Shown: piece after piece, positions 10,593-20,513 of the stretch
Numbering within the stretch: position 1 is the stretch's first letter
Layout of the letters: every line of letters begins with the position of its first letter
Source of the DNA: Lingula anatina
Lineage: Eukaryota > Brachiopoda > Lingulata > Lingulida > Lingulidae
Reading direction: 5' to 3'
NCBI RefSeq assembly: GCF_001039355.2
Contig: NW_019774269.1
Span: 91,681 to 127,526 of the forward strand
Length of the DNA: 35,846 nucleotides
Notes under the pieces: generated by a model
Database searches by the model: none
What the model was told of the DNA's origin: nothing
The model's input: only the letters and a program-made list of their open reading frames with translations
Position numbers and translations under genes: made by a program

Positions 10593-12858
10593 TTGGAGGG
10601 CCTTCACTTTCAAAAGGGCACAGAACACTTGTAACTGTGTACCCGAAAAGAAATATACACACTTGACATTTAATATGGGATATTTTTTTTCCAGATCATT
10701 TTTCATCAGTTTTTCCTATTTTGCTGGCTGATAAATGAAACTAAGGATTACAATCGTGTTTTAACAACTTTTAATTATCTATTTGATGTCATTGTGACAT
10801 CAGTTCATTAATGGAATTCGCCAGTGAAGCAAACAAAAAACACATTGCCTATTCCATGCCATACGACAACCATTAAAAGAGGTATTTTGGACCTCCATGT
10901 TTCCCAAATTATTGTCTGTAAAAGAGTTACACGCTCCACAAAGGACCCTCATGTCAGTGTCTAGTCACAGTAACGGTCGTTGTTACGTCTGACCTCTTGT
11001 GGCTGCTACCAGTGCTTTCAAGAGGCAAGGTATTCCTTGGGATAGGTTTTTAAAGTTCAATCTGGAATAACATTCCAGACATCGGTCAAAATCTGTCCAA
11101 TTTGATCCAGTTTTGTTGTAGGACATGTAGGCCATTGATTCGGCGAGTAATGGCCTACCCACATATTGTCTATGTGCTTCAAATATGGCGATTTTGATGA
11201 CCAAGGTAGCTGCCCATTCACTTGCTTCTGTAAGTAATCTGCTATTAAAAGTGCTCTGTGTGAACCGACAACCTTATCGTACAACCTAAAATTGTTCCTA
11301 AGTTGCCCCCTATCAAATTATAGCCGAGTGGTTCCCAGGTTATTTCTTTATTTGATCTGGTTCAGGTTTTCGTCGGTTTTGGCACCAATGTGGTACCCAT
11401 TCCAAATACTGACGCTGTTAATGACCTTAATCACTTTAGATGCGGCAAACGCTTCATCGTTGGCCTCTTCTGGATATCTGTAAACTCTGTTTTGACTGTT
11501 GAGCGGAGCAGGTAAAATTTGACCTCAATAAAGAAAGCCACGAGGTTTCAGTGTTCAACCCTGAAACAGTCAGGGTCCCCAATTCATTAGAGAAAGATAC
11601 CACGATGTTTTGCTGTTTACAGTGAGTACCTCGGAGGTCTTCTGGTATTCTAACCTGCTAAAACCAATTTGGTGTTCGCTAAGGGCCTGGAAAATGCGTT
11701 TTGGTGGCAATTTTCCCCTCATTCTGAACGTACTGGGTGCTTTTTGTTTAGTTGCAACAGCATATCCCGAAAGACATTGGGTCCTGTACCCTGGTGGTAA
11801 GATTTCAATACATTGGGTGTGGCCTCTGTGTGGGTACATCAGTTTCGCCATTACTCTATAAAACTGTGCGGACCGTTTCGTTTGGCGCAATTATCTGTCC
11901 GGCAATGCCTGTCTTTTTCGCACCATTCTGCCACAGATTAACAAATTTGTGACGCAATGAATAGCTCATTTTACTCACTGCAAACCCGACCACTTGCATG
12001 CAAAAAATTTAATTCATCTATTCAGTAGTTGCCGACATATGGATACTCTTTTTATAGAACCATGCTTTGCCAAAGCCAAGCTTTGACCTGCCCTACCCAA
12101 TTAAATCACTGCATATTACATAATGCAGCAGCGCAACAAATCTGGTATTCAGTTAATTGGTAGCAACACAGCTGACTACACACTTATATGAAACCTGAGT
12201 TTGTGAAAAAAGAACGCATTTTCACCTAGGCATACCTTCCAAACTAAAATATTCCATATTAAATGTCAAGTCTTCTCCATCCAAGTGTACCGCAAACTTT
12301 CATAGTCCCATTCGTAACAAGAAAGAAGGCAACAAAGTATAATGATTCGAGATTTGGTCAAACAAGGCAAATGTTGTTATATAACCCTACTACCCTAATC
12401 ATTTGAACAATAATAACTATGTAGCAAATTGTTGCCTGTATTAATGTTATGGCCTCGGGTATATATAGTCTAATTATATATATAACTAGACTAATCATCT
12501 TACAAGCTATGAAGTAACGAGTCAGCAGAAATTTTGAGCGAAACATGGAAAGGGAAAGGTGTCGTTTCTCTGTTATTGCAATTGTATTTCGATGTCTACA
12601 TTTGTTTCAATTCAAAAAAGATTTTGATAAATAAGCTTCTGTGTAAGATATGAATTGCAATCAAGTCTGACACGTTTACATTTCTAGCTGACGATGGCCA
12701 GCTTCGACTGATGGACGGTAACGGCTACAACAGCGGCCGTGTGGAGATCAAGTTTGCCGGAATATGGAGGCGCATTTGTGACTATGGATGGGGAAGCAAC
12801 GACGCCGCAGTTGTCTGCCGACAGTTGGGATATAGCGGATATGTTAGAGCCGTGACAG
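5439..12858 (+). CDS. Tandem SRCR-domain gene, partial (exons 5439-5570, 6025-6228, 6928-7053, 12688-12858)
   Basis: Four exons encode scavenger receptor cysteine-rich (SRCR) domains: second half of domain A, both halves of B, first half of C. Every exon starts and ends in phase 1 (132, 204, 126 and 171 nt, all multiples of three), so they splice together without a frame change. The junction codons give linkers Ser-Asn-Asp-Gly between A and B and Pro-Asp-Asp-Gly between B and C. A complete domain has six cysteines (two in the first half, four in the second) and is split over two exons, which are the hallmarks of group A SRCR domains. Such domains are extracellular ligand-binding modules of secreted or membrane proteins, often in innate recognition. 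Signal peptide, earlier exons and the second half of C are not visible. The array may belong to the same gene as the downstream polycystin exons or be a separate gene cut by an assembly gap. Confidence 0.85.
6025..6228 (+). CDS. SRCR domain B, first-half exon
   Basis: The exon lies between the acceptor TTTATTTCCTTCAG and the donor CTAG|GTATTG, 204 nt, phase 1 to phase 1. The peptide starts with NDGEIRLIG and contains [15 protein letters not shown], a GW motif, and [12 protein letters not shown], all diagnostic of the first half of an SRCR domain. Downstream the frame runs into a CTGT microsatellite and is intronic. Confidence 0.92.
6382..6412. repeat. CTGT-rich microsatellite
   Basis: A run of TGTCTGTCTGTCTGTC units lies in the intron after the SRCR-B first-half exon. 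Confidence 0.85.
6928..7053 (+). CDS. SRCR domain B, second-half exon
   Basis: The acceptor ATAAACTTCCAG and the strong donor CTC|GTGAGT bound 126 nt in phase 1-1. Joined to 6228 it forms an Asp codon and reads [19 protein letters not shown], then LSC and AAC, the four cysteines of the second half. With the preceding exon this is a complete group A SRCR domain of about 110 residues. Confidence 0.92.
7054..7601. other. Intron sequence without a recognised feature
   Basis: This is the start of the 5.6-kb intron between SRCR-B and SRCR-C. Phrases like 'ACGCTCATAT' and 'CATACG' recur loosely here, but I see no exon. The next element begins at 7602. Confidence 0.5.
7602..10089. mobile_element. 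2.49-kb non-autonomous DNA transposon with TIRs and TATA target duplication
   Basis: The left end TCAGCCATTCCACGAAAAGG (7602-7621) continues into GGTACAATTC. The right end GAATTGTACCCTTTTTCGTG continues into GAATGGCTGA and finishes at 10089. The two are inverted repeats of about 30 bp with a single mismatch. Both ends abut TATA (7598-7601 and 10090-10093), a target duplication of TATA or TA. Inside, a motif close to CGTAACGGAGGTTAGGT is repeated about seven times. Only short frames exist, including a 71-codon one at 8881-9096 with a hydrophobic segment, and no transposase is recognisable. Superfamily is undetermined; TA/TATA targets allow a mariner-like or related assignment. Confidence 0.85.
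7790..9706 (+). repeat. Interspersed CGTAACGGAGGTTAGG motif, about seven copies
   Basis: Copies lie at about 7790, 8149, 8480 (GTAACAGAGGTAAGGT), 9331, 9347 (degenerate TAACGGACGTAAGGT), 9503 and 9687, all in the same orientation and all inside the transposon at 7602-10089. Spacing is irregular (about 170 to 850 bp), so this is not a simple tandem array. Such dispersed internal motifs may be binding sites for the mobilising transposase; that role is inferred. Confidence 0.8.
10094..10980. other. Intron sequence with (TTA)n microsatellite
   Basis: No exon is recognised. A TTA/ATT trinucleotide run lies at about 10555-10592 and a short TA run at about 10460-10471. Confidence 0.6.
10981..11950 (-). 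pseudogene. Decayed Tc1/mariner-like transposase
   Basis: On the minus strand, fragments in changing frames follow the order of a Tc1-like transposase. Around 11505-11400 lies a [13 protein letters not shown] block like the conserved VYRRPGE region. Around 11230-11160 a block reading [17 protein letters not shown] resembles the W-P-SPDLNPIE--W catalytic region. Then comes a P---L-QI---L-DVWN-IP block, and the C-terminal [21 protein letters not shown] near 11050-10983. Frame changes and stops, and loss of the usual Asn-Pro-Ile-Glu reading of the last catalytic block, show the gene is dead. Clear terminal inverted repeats were not found. It sits inside the intron between SRCR-B and SRCR-C. Confidence 0.7.
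11952..12687. other. Intron sequence, nothing recognised
   Basis: Short frames only. The final bases before 12688 form the acceptor for the SRCR-C exon. Confidence 0.5.
12688..12858 (+). CDS. SRCR domain C, first-half exon
   Basis: The acceptor GTTTACATTTCTAG and donor ACAG|GTAGAA enclose 171 nt in phase 1-1. The peptide starts [10 protein letters not shown] and includes [32 protein letters not shown]. This is a typical SRCR first half with two cysteines. No second half is found before the polycystin exons, so the domain is incomplete in this assembly. Confidence 0.92.
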
Positions 12859-13236
12859 GTAGAACAGCATATCTTTCGTTTTTATAATTAAAGATGTACA
12901 ACTTACGGGATTTTCGAGCCTAATATAAGTTGAATATGCTAACTAGTGAAGCCGGGCTTTGCATTTGAATTCCATGTTTTGTACCATTTCTAATTTTAAA
13001 AATAACTCAGCTTTGAAAAAAGGAATCAGAGTTTATTAAGACCTTGCCTTATGATATATGAGAAGGATACAATCGACATTAGAGGGGTGCCATCGCGCTG
13101 AATTGCAAAACATTTGTAGCTTTGCAGAATATTTAGAAAATAGAATATGACCAGGCTAGTAATTTTGAATTTGATGAAGGGACGTGTACGAACTTTTGGG
13201 ATTTTGCCTCCATGTACGTTCCTTTATAGCAGTTTT
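12859..13236. other. Sequence between the last SRCR exon and a repeat element
   Basis: I searched for the missing second half of SRCR-C (a C-G-E--L--C pattern after an acceptor) and did not find it. No other exon is apparent. Confidence 0.5.
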
Positions 13237-13266
13237 TATGTACAGACACAGATGTGTCTGTACATA
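13237..13266. repeat. Perfect 30-bp palindrome, copy 1
   Basis: The arms TATGTACAGACACA and TGTGTCTGTACATA are exact reverse complements around GA. Identical copies lie at 18038-18067 and 28332-28361, each at the 5' end of the same repeat family. Confidence 0.95.
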
Positions 13267-13674
13267 TTGCCATTACCTGCGTCTGTCGTCGCCGTCGTCG
13301 CCGATGCCGATGCCGATGCCGATGGCGATGCCGTCGCCGTGCACTTTCACTGTAAACACGATAATTGGAACACAGTTTTATTTTTTGATTTTATATTTAC
13401 TGAGCTGATGATCGAAAATCAGCATGATCGGGCCATTATAGTAGAAGTTATGCTGTTTTTTCACTTTTCAGCATATTTTCACTTTTCAGCATATATGCAA
13501 CACTGTTAACACATTTTAAGGAAAACCGTTAGGCCTGTTGTCATGAAACTCACAGGAGTAATCAATCTTACTAAAACGCAGGTCAAGTTCGAAAATCGGC
13601 ATGATCGGGCCACTATTTTAGTAGTTATACTGTTTTTTCATTTTTCAGCATATATGCAACACTGTTAACACATT

Positions 13675-13675
13675 A
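13675..13675. other. Ambiguous base (N) at a repeat junction
   Basis: The single N separates the family P 5' part from its 3' part and may mark a closed gap or uncertain join. A second N lies at 4086. Confidence 0.7.
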
Positions 13676-13830
13676 NAAAATTCGGTGTTGACTGACAGTG
13701 CTATTATAAGCATTATTTATTATTGCATCAAAATTGACAAATTGACCTATTTTGCATCTTTTTTTCCTGTTTTTTGTCTGTACATTTGACAGCTTTGCTG
13801 CCTTGTTTCAAAAAGTATGCAGAAATTTAA

Positions 13831-14162
13831 AAGGATAACAACTGTTCATTTTGACCAAAAATTGAATATTCCTGTGGTAAATGACAATTTTCCCACATAA
13901 ACAATGGTTAATGAATCTATCTCTACATTCAGAGTTAGTCCCTTTTTTTTCTAAAATTTTTTTTTTTTTTTGTTATGTTATAATCTCTTAAGAGATTATT
14001 ACAGAGTGTAGCTATCTATGGAGGTCACAAGGCACAGGTTTCAGAATAATTTCTACAACTGCCATTTTTGTGGTAAAATAAAATATATTATATTTTTGTG
14101 AGCTGTTTACAATTATGTATATATTGTGAAATGTAGATTTCACATGTAGAGTTGTTATCCCT
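13831..14162. mobile_element. TTAA-flanked MITE, copy a (332 bp)
   Basis: The left end AAGGATAACAACT and the right end AGTTGTTATCCCT are inverted repeats, flanked on both sides by TTAA (13827-13830 and 14163-14166). An internal palindrome TAATCTCTTAAGAGATTA lies at its centre. TTAA duplications fit piggyBac- or Kolobok-type elements. Related copies are at 18500 onward and 24784-25113. Confidence 0.85.
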
Positions 14163-14283
14163 TTAATCACTTCAAAAGCATAATGCAAAAAATGTAATAA
14201 ATCAGTGAGTAATTAATTAATATGATCAGTTGCAATTAAATTATGTGAGTACTCATTTAATTTTTTCCTAATTGATTCCCTAG

Positions 14284-14452
14284 ATTTTAAACAGCACTAC
14301 ACTTATCCCTGTTCCCGAAGAGATGCGTTATCATCATGGCAACCAAAGTGCCAGTGGCTATGCTCTGTTTGTCCCAGAAAATGAAACCACTGAAGCAGAC
14401 ACTGTATATTACATTGGGATCACTTTATTAAATACCAGTGATTTTGAGAACA
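14284..14452 (+). CDS. Polycystin exon: GAIN-region beta strands
   Basis: A pyrimidine-rich acceptor ends TTCCCTAG at 14283; the donor is AACA|GTGAGT, phase 1. The peptide includes EEMRYHHGNQSASGYALFV and DTVYYIGITLLNTSDF, resembling the repeated Tyr-rich strands just before the GPS motif of polycystin-1-like proteins. The start in phase 0 (or phase 2 if the AG at 14294 is used) cannot accept the phase 1 end of SRCR-C. Confidence 0.72.
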
Positions 14453-17400
14453 GTGAGTATGGACGGTGATTTTTTAAAAGAAAATTGATTATTTTAATTA
14501 TTGTGGACTTTTACTAATTCTTAATTTTTTAAGTTCATTTAAAATATATATACTGCATTTAATTATACATTTTATTGTATGTTAAGTTATTTATGTAATG
14601 GAATTTATTTCAATTTTATATTTGGTCAATTACAAATAAATTCATATAACTACTGGGCATTTTTTATGGTACTGTAGTTTATTAGGGATTTTAACACAAA
14701 TATATTCCAATAAAACAAGATCAATCTTCAACGTTTTAGCTGATATTTTAGGGACCATTCCCACAGATATTTGGATCGATCTATCTCCCTGGAGAATCTC
14801 ACTAAATTGCTATCAACTTAAACTGCTTAAATATCTGTCACACCTAGTAAAGCTGTTAAGGGGTAATTATCTATACCCCTGAGCTGATTTGGTATTGGTA
14901 TTGGTACTATACTCCATCACTGTCTGTGATGGATGACAGCTTATTGGTGGATACTGTGCTCACTGTGCTCCATCACTCTCTCTCTCTCTCTCTTTACACT
15001 GTAATATATTTTTGTTTACATTCAATCATTTTAATTTGATGACTTTTTCCTCATCTCCCTTTACTGTGCCCCCTTTCTGATAATAAGCAATTGTTTCTAT
15101 GTTACAATACAACAGGGCACATAGATGTTAATGAGAATGTCCAACTTCTGGTCACAGTCCATTCCAGTGCCTGTTTGTTCTGGGATGAGCAGAAAGAAAT
15201 CTGGAGTAGTGAAGGTTGTAAGGTAGTCAGCTTTTTTGTTTAAATATAGATGAATTGATAGAATAATAAATAGATAAATAAATATGAAAACACCAGGGAT
15301 TTCACCTAATACTCTTTCCAATTTTTGCTACCAAGTCTCTTATAGAAGATGTCTTCTCCAAACACAATCCAACAATATCTCACCTAACACATTTCCCACT
15401 TTCTGTATCCAGGTTTCTCCCCTCAGCACAGCTGTTACTTTACACTGTATCTGTCATCACATGACTGTGTTTTCTGGCAGTTTCTTTATTCTGCCTAATG
15501 CTATTGACATTGTGGCAGACTCTGCTCTGTTCTTGACTTTACTTGAGAACCCACTGGTGGTGAGCATTGTGCTGTGTGTATGGGGCATCTACCTGGCAGT
15601 TGTTATCTGGGCACGCAAGAAGGACAGGGAAGACCTTCTTAAGGTGAATGTTCCTCTGATTTTGATATACAAAATTGCTTGGGGATTGTGAGGGGATTTT
15701 ATTTCAGTTTACCATGACTTTAGTGGGTCTCAGGGGGGTCCCTATTTGATTCCTTCTTGGCTGTGTAATATGTAGTTCAAAAAGTGAATGCACTCCACCC
15801 TACCCCGATGCAGTAGAAAAACAGCTGATGTTGAATATATTTATTTTGGTATTTATGCAACCAAATAAAATTTAATATGAGCATTATCTATATCAGTAAT
15901 CAAAAAATTAAAGCAAAGCTTCCAGTTGCTCACATTTTGATGCTTTCAAATATTTTCAAGTAGATTAAGAAAATAGACCCAGCACAGGGGTGGATCCAGA
16001 GATATTTTCTGACAATCTTCCAAATTATCTTTGTTGATCCATCCTCCATTTTTGACCGTCTTCCGACAAAAAAAATTAGATACCCGTCAATGTTAACTTA
16101 AAAATGTGACCGTCTTCCAGAAGACCCAGAAGATGGCCTAAATCTGCCTAAATCCGCCCCTGCAGTATTCTGCACACTACAATTTTAGCTCAAATCCATT
16201 GCAAGATTTTTAGCTTCACTGTTGCTAATGACATTAATAGTAACAATTCTTTTCATGTCTCCAGGCTGGAGTGACAGTGTTAGAAGACAATGATCCAGAG
16301 AATAAGTATGGCTACCTTGTGACAGTTATCACTGGCTGGAGGACAGGGGGCAGGGACCACAGCTAATGTGGGCTGTTTTATTAAAGGTGAATTTGAAGCT
16401 GCACTAGAAAAGTGGTGAAAATGAATTACAAACCAATTCAAACTCTAATTTTACAGTAACAAGCTTGTCGCTTGTTTTGAATTTTTATTTTCCATTTCAA
16501 AGGTGAAAATGGTGAAAGTGACCGTCATGTCCTGAGTGACCCCAGACGTCCAGTATTTGAGAGCGGTGGCGTGGACAGTTTCCTACTGACCTGTGCCCAG
16601 TGCCTGGGTGACCTCCTCTCTTTCACCATCTGGCACGACAACTCTGGAGCTGCTCCTGCCTGGTTTCTGGAGAAATTGATGGTCAGGGACTTGCAGAGAA
16701 ATGAGGTCTGTGAGTTCTTGTGTAACCGCTGGCTTGCTCTGGACCTGGATGACTTCTGCATCCAGCGCACCCTGCGCCCTGCCTCAGTGGAGGAGATGAA
16801 GGAGTTCTCGTACCTGTTCTCCAGTAACAGTGGCTTCAGCATGAGGGAGAAACATCTGTGGGTCAGTGTGTTCTCTTGTCCACCAAACTGTCCCTTCACA
16901 AGGACACAGAGACTGACCTGTGCTCTGACTCTTCTACTGACCACCATGCTGACCAATATCATGTTTTATGGCATCCCAACTGATGACCCAGAAGATCAGT
17001 ACCAAGTAAGATTATTTGATTAATCTTTTTACCCAGCATATATCTATTTATTTATTTATTTATTTTAGGTGGTTTGTTTGTTGTTGTTGTTGCAGCTGCT
17101 TTAGAAAATGTTTGCTTAAAATGTTTGATTAAGTTTGATATTTATTGTAAAGACATTTATTATTGGTTTAGGAAATTTCATTTCTTCCATCCAGAGTATG
17201 ATTTTAAGAATTTATGTAAAGGAAATTCAATTCCAGGTAGCAGATTTCCAGTTTTCTCTATCTGACATAATAATTGGTATTGAGAGTGGGCTGCTGATGT
17301 TCCCAGTGAACCTGGTCATAGTGCAGCTATTCAGAATGTGTGCTCCAAGACCTGTTAGTACACATAAGGAAGACATCATGCCCAGAACTTCCATGGAACA

Positions 17401-20400
17401 AAGAGATTCGGCTCAGATGTCAGTGCTAGGAGCAGATGTTAACCATTCACGGAGCAGAAATAGCAGTAGGGTCTCAGGGAATTTGATTGGTGATGGTGAT
17501 GTAGATAAAGTACCAAATGCAACCTCTAACAGTGCAAATAAAAGTAATTTAAATACTGATGACCAGGCTGTTACAGATAGAAACATTGCACTCTTTATTG
17601 AAAATGAAAGTGAGAACAATTCCTGGCCTTACACTTTGGGTGTGGCCGTCCTTGCTGGAGGAGAAGTGACGGGTCAGGTGTCCACTGACCAGTCTCTGGA
17701 CATGGGTGGACATTTTACCAGGGGTAAGAAAGAAATCCAGACTGTGGAGAACAGCGCTGGTGGATCAGGTGCTGGTGTCAGGCCATCTGACCTTAATTTC
17801 ACCCTTGACCTTGACTTACTTCATGGAGAAAGCCCTGACATACCATTGATACATATGGTAGGTGCAATGCTCAGAGTGAAAGAAAATTTTCGAAAGTTGC
17901 AGAATTTTTCAATTTTTTTCCCCCCCTGTCACTTCCATCTGTTTTATGTCTCCTAGTTATTTTGTCATATAGTATAGGTAATTTGAAGTGCTGTAAGTTA
18001 GTATACTTAGTCTATATAGAACATGGTTAAACATTTTTATGTACAGACACAGATGTGTCTGTACATATAGTTGTCACCTGCATTTGTCATCGTCACAGTC
18101 GTTGTCGCTAGGAACTTTCACCGATAACATGATAAGTGGAAAACTATATTTTACCTTTTGGCTTGAAACTTACAGAACTGATGAATATTTATAATTAACG
18201 GGTTAAGTTTGAAAATCAGCTTGATTGGACTATTTTTACAAAAGTTATACCTTTTTTTCTGCCTTTTTTTGTACATAAGTGGTTTTTCTTCAGATTTAAT
18301 TATTAGGCACGTTATCAGTCTCATTATATAACTAATTAGATTTTTAAAGGTGTTGTTTTGACATTTTCTGATTCTTAACAATATTGTTAGTTGATTATAT
18401 AAAAATGACGCTAAACCTGTTATCGTGTATTGTGTAAAAAAGTGTCAAAAATGGAAATGAACTATTATTGCAGTCAGATTCAATCATTCACTAAGTTAAA
18501 GTCATAGTAACTCTTGGATTTTCCTGGAGTAAAAGGCAATTTTTCCGTACTTACCAATGGTCAATGACCCCATTCCTGTATTCAACGTTAGTCTAGGGTT
18601 TTTTCCTAAACGTTTGGTTTTTTGTTAAAATCTCTTAAGAGATTTTAACTGACAGAGCCCTCTCTGACATTGCATAGTCACACGATATCGAGTGATATTT
18701 TTGTGGTGACCTACTTAAAACCACGGGAAAAGCAGACAACAACAACAACACTATATAACAATAATATAAGATTCATCAGATAAATTCGTCTTATTGCTCA
18801 AAATGCATTTATATCTACATTGTGTGCAATTCTGGGCGTTTCGTTATTCGACGCACTGTACAAAAACTCGCAACTTACATCTGCGGATTGTATCATGTGT
18901 ATGGCACCAAATGTTATTTTAGTCTCGAATGATGAGAGAATCCGCGTGACACCCCAACGTCATTGGCAATGGATGCCTTAACGACTGTCAAGAAAGGCAT
19001 CAAAAGCCCTATTGACAAGCACTGATTTTAGTTTTACTACAATAACAGCCATTTTAGTGGTAAAATGCAATAGAATATATTTCCATGCATTGTTTACAGT
19101 GTATTTCTTGCGGAATTTTGAATCTAAATTGAATTGCATTTTGATATAATCGATGAAAATGGAATTTCCGTCGGGACAATTATTTTTTCCCCATCGAAAA
19201 GATGGAAGAATTACCATATACAGTTTTTGTGAAATTTTAATTTTTCACTTAACGACATTTTCAATGTGTGACTTTGAACTTCCATTGGCTTGAAGGCCTT
19301 TCAAGTCACATTTTCTGAATATCCATTATACTTTTATATTACCATTAAAAATTGATTATCATTTTACTGTTAAGCTTTATGTGATATTGCATCAAAATTG
19401 AAGAAAACCCTATTTTGGGCACTGCTTTTACTTTTATCGGTATTACCTGTTGTGCATAATTGAACTTTGATGTTGACTGTGCAGTTAAGCATAATGAATT
19501 ATTGCATCAGAATTGACAGTCTCTTATTTTGTGCATTATTATTTTCTGCTTTTATATTTAAGGTGCTAGTCACATTTTGGTGGTCAGTCTGTAATTTTTC
19601 CCTTGGGTAATCACTAGCTAAGTTCAGAGGTATAAAGTCACTTGCCTAATTAAATTAAAGTGGCCATTAAATGAGATTATATAAAACACACTTGTTGATA
19701 TTTCCCTGTAAACTCCCATAGGTTAAGCTCTCTGCCAGATAACAGTGATAGGAAGCAGTGATAATTATGCAGGTAAATGTTGTTTAATATTGCATATTAT
19801 TTCGTGTAATGCCAACATTAATGCTATATCATGTTAATACAGCACAATTAAAAGCTTGAATAACAGCATTATTGGAGTTTTTTTTTATGTTTTCTTTTTA
19901 ATTTTTCTTTTCAAACACTGGTATTTTTAAGATGTGACTTTTAACTCCCATCCAGCTGAAGCTCTGCACATTTTCTGAATTTCCACATAAGCAGTTGTAT
20001 TGGTATTTGTCTTTAAATATTATGTAATACTATTTTATGCTCTGTCATCATTTTTCAAATACTGGGATTTTCATTATGTGAATTTGAACTCTCATGGTCC
20101 TGTAACTAATGTTATTGCAAGGGCAGATTGAGACCATCTTCTGGGTTTTCCGGAAGATGGTCAGATTTTAATGTTTACATTGACGGTATTTATTTTTTAC
20201 ATTTGGAAGTCCATCAAAAGTGGAGGATGGATCAACAAAGATAACTTGGAATACTGTCAGAAAATATCTCTGGATCTGCTCCTGATATTGAGCATTTTAG
20301 CTGTTTTGCATGATTAAAATTCTTTGTTTATTGACTGTGCTATTATAAGCATTATTTATTATTGCATCAAAATTTACAAAATGACCTATTTTCTGCATCT

Positions 20401-20474
20401 TTATTCTATTTTTTTTTTTTTTTGTCTGTACATTTGACAGCTTTGCTGCCGTGTTGTTATTTTATTTCATTTTG

Positions 20475-20513
<39 letters not shown>

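Larger units (their letters stand above)
13237..13812 (+). mobile_element. Dispersed repeat family P, short copy 1 (internal join at N)
   Basis: It opens with the 30-bp palindrome TATGTACAGACACA-GA-TGTGTCTGTACATA, then a GC-rich CGTCGCCGATGCC-type triplet tract. Next come two AAAATCAGCATGATCGG-type segments ending CAGCATATATGCAACACTGT. After the single N at 13675 comes the family's 3' part (GCTATTATAAGCATTATTTA through GTCTGTACATTTGACAGC). Copies 2 and 3 carry about 2 kb between these parts, so copy 1 is either internally deleted or fused by the assembler. Confidence 0.8.
18038..20455 (+). mobile_element. Dispersed repeat family P, long copy 2
   Basis: The copy fills most of the intron 17858-20566. 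It opens with the same 30-bp palindrome and shares with copy 3 the segments around GAAAATCAGCTTGATTGG, TTTCCCTGTAAACTCCCATA, the embedded MITE phrase GAGACCATCTTCTGGG, and the 3' end TTGACAGCTTTGCTGCCGTG. No open frame of size exists, so it is non-autonomous. It contains a nested TTAA-type MITE relic from about 18500. Confidence 0.82.

Noticed and set aside
11570-11890. Overlapping 106-codon and 83-codon frames on opposite strands
   Set aside because: Neither reads as an intact protein; they fall within the decayed Tc1-like transposase region, whose recognisable fragments change frame.
13147-13509. 120-codon plus-strand open frame with Asp/Ala repeats
   Set aside because: The repeats come from a GATGCC triplet tract inside a dispersed repeat element; no splice support or domain.
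12688-14452. Direct splicing of SRCR-C into the first polycystin exon
   Set aside because: Phase 1 donor against phase 0 or 2 acceptors would shift the frame; linkage would need missing exons.
16525-16962. 145-codon minus-strand open frame
   Set aside because: It is antisense to the PLAT/TM2 exon of the polycystin gene, whose plus-strand reading matches the family throughout.
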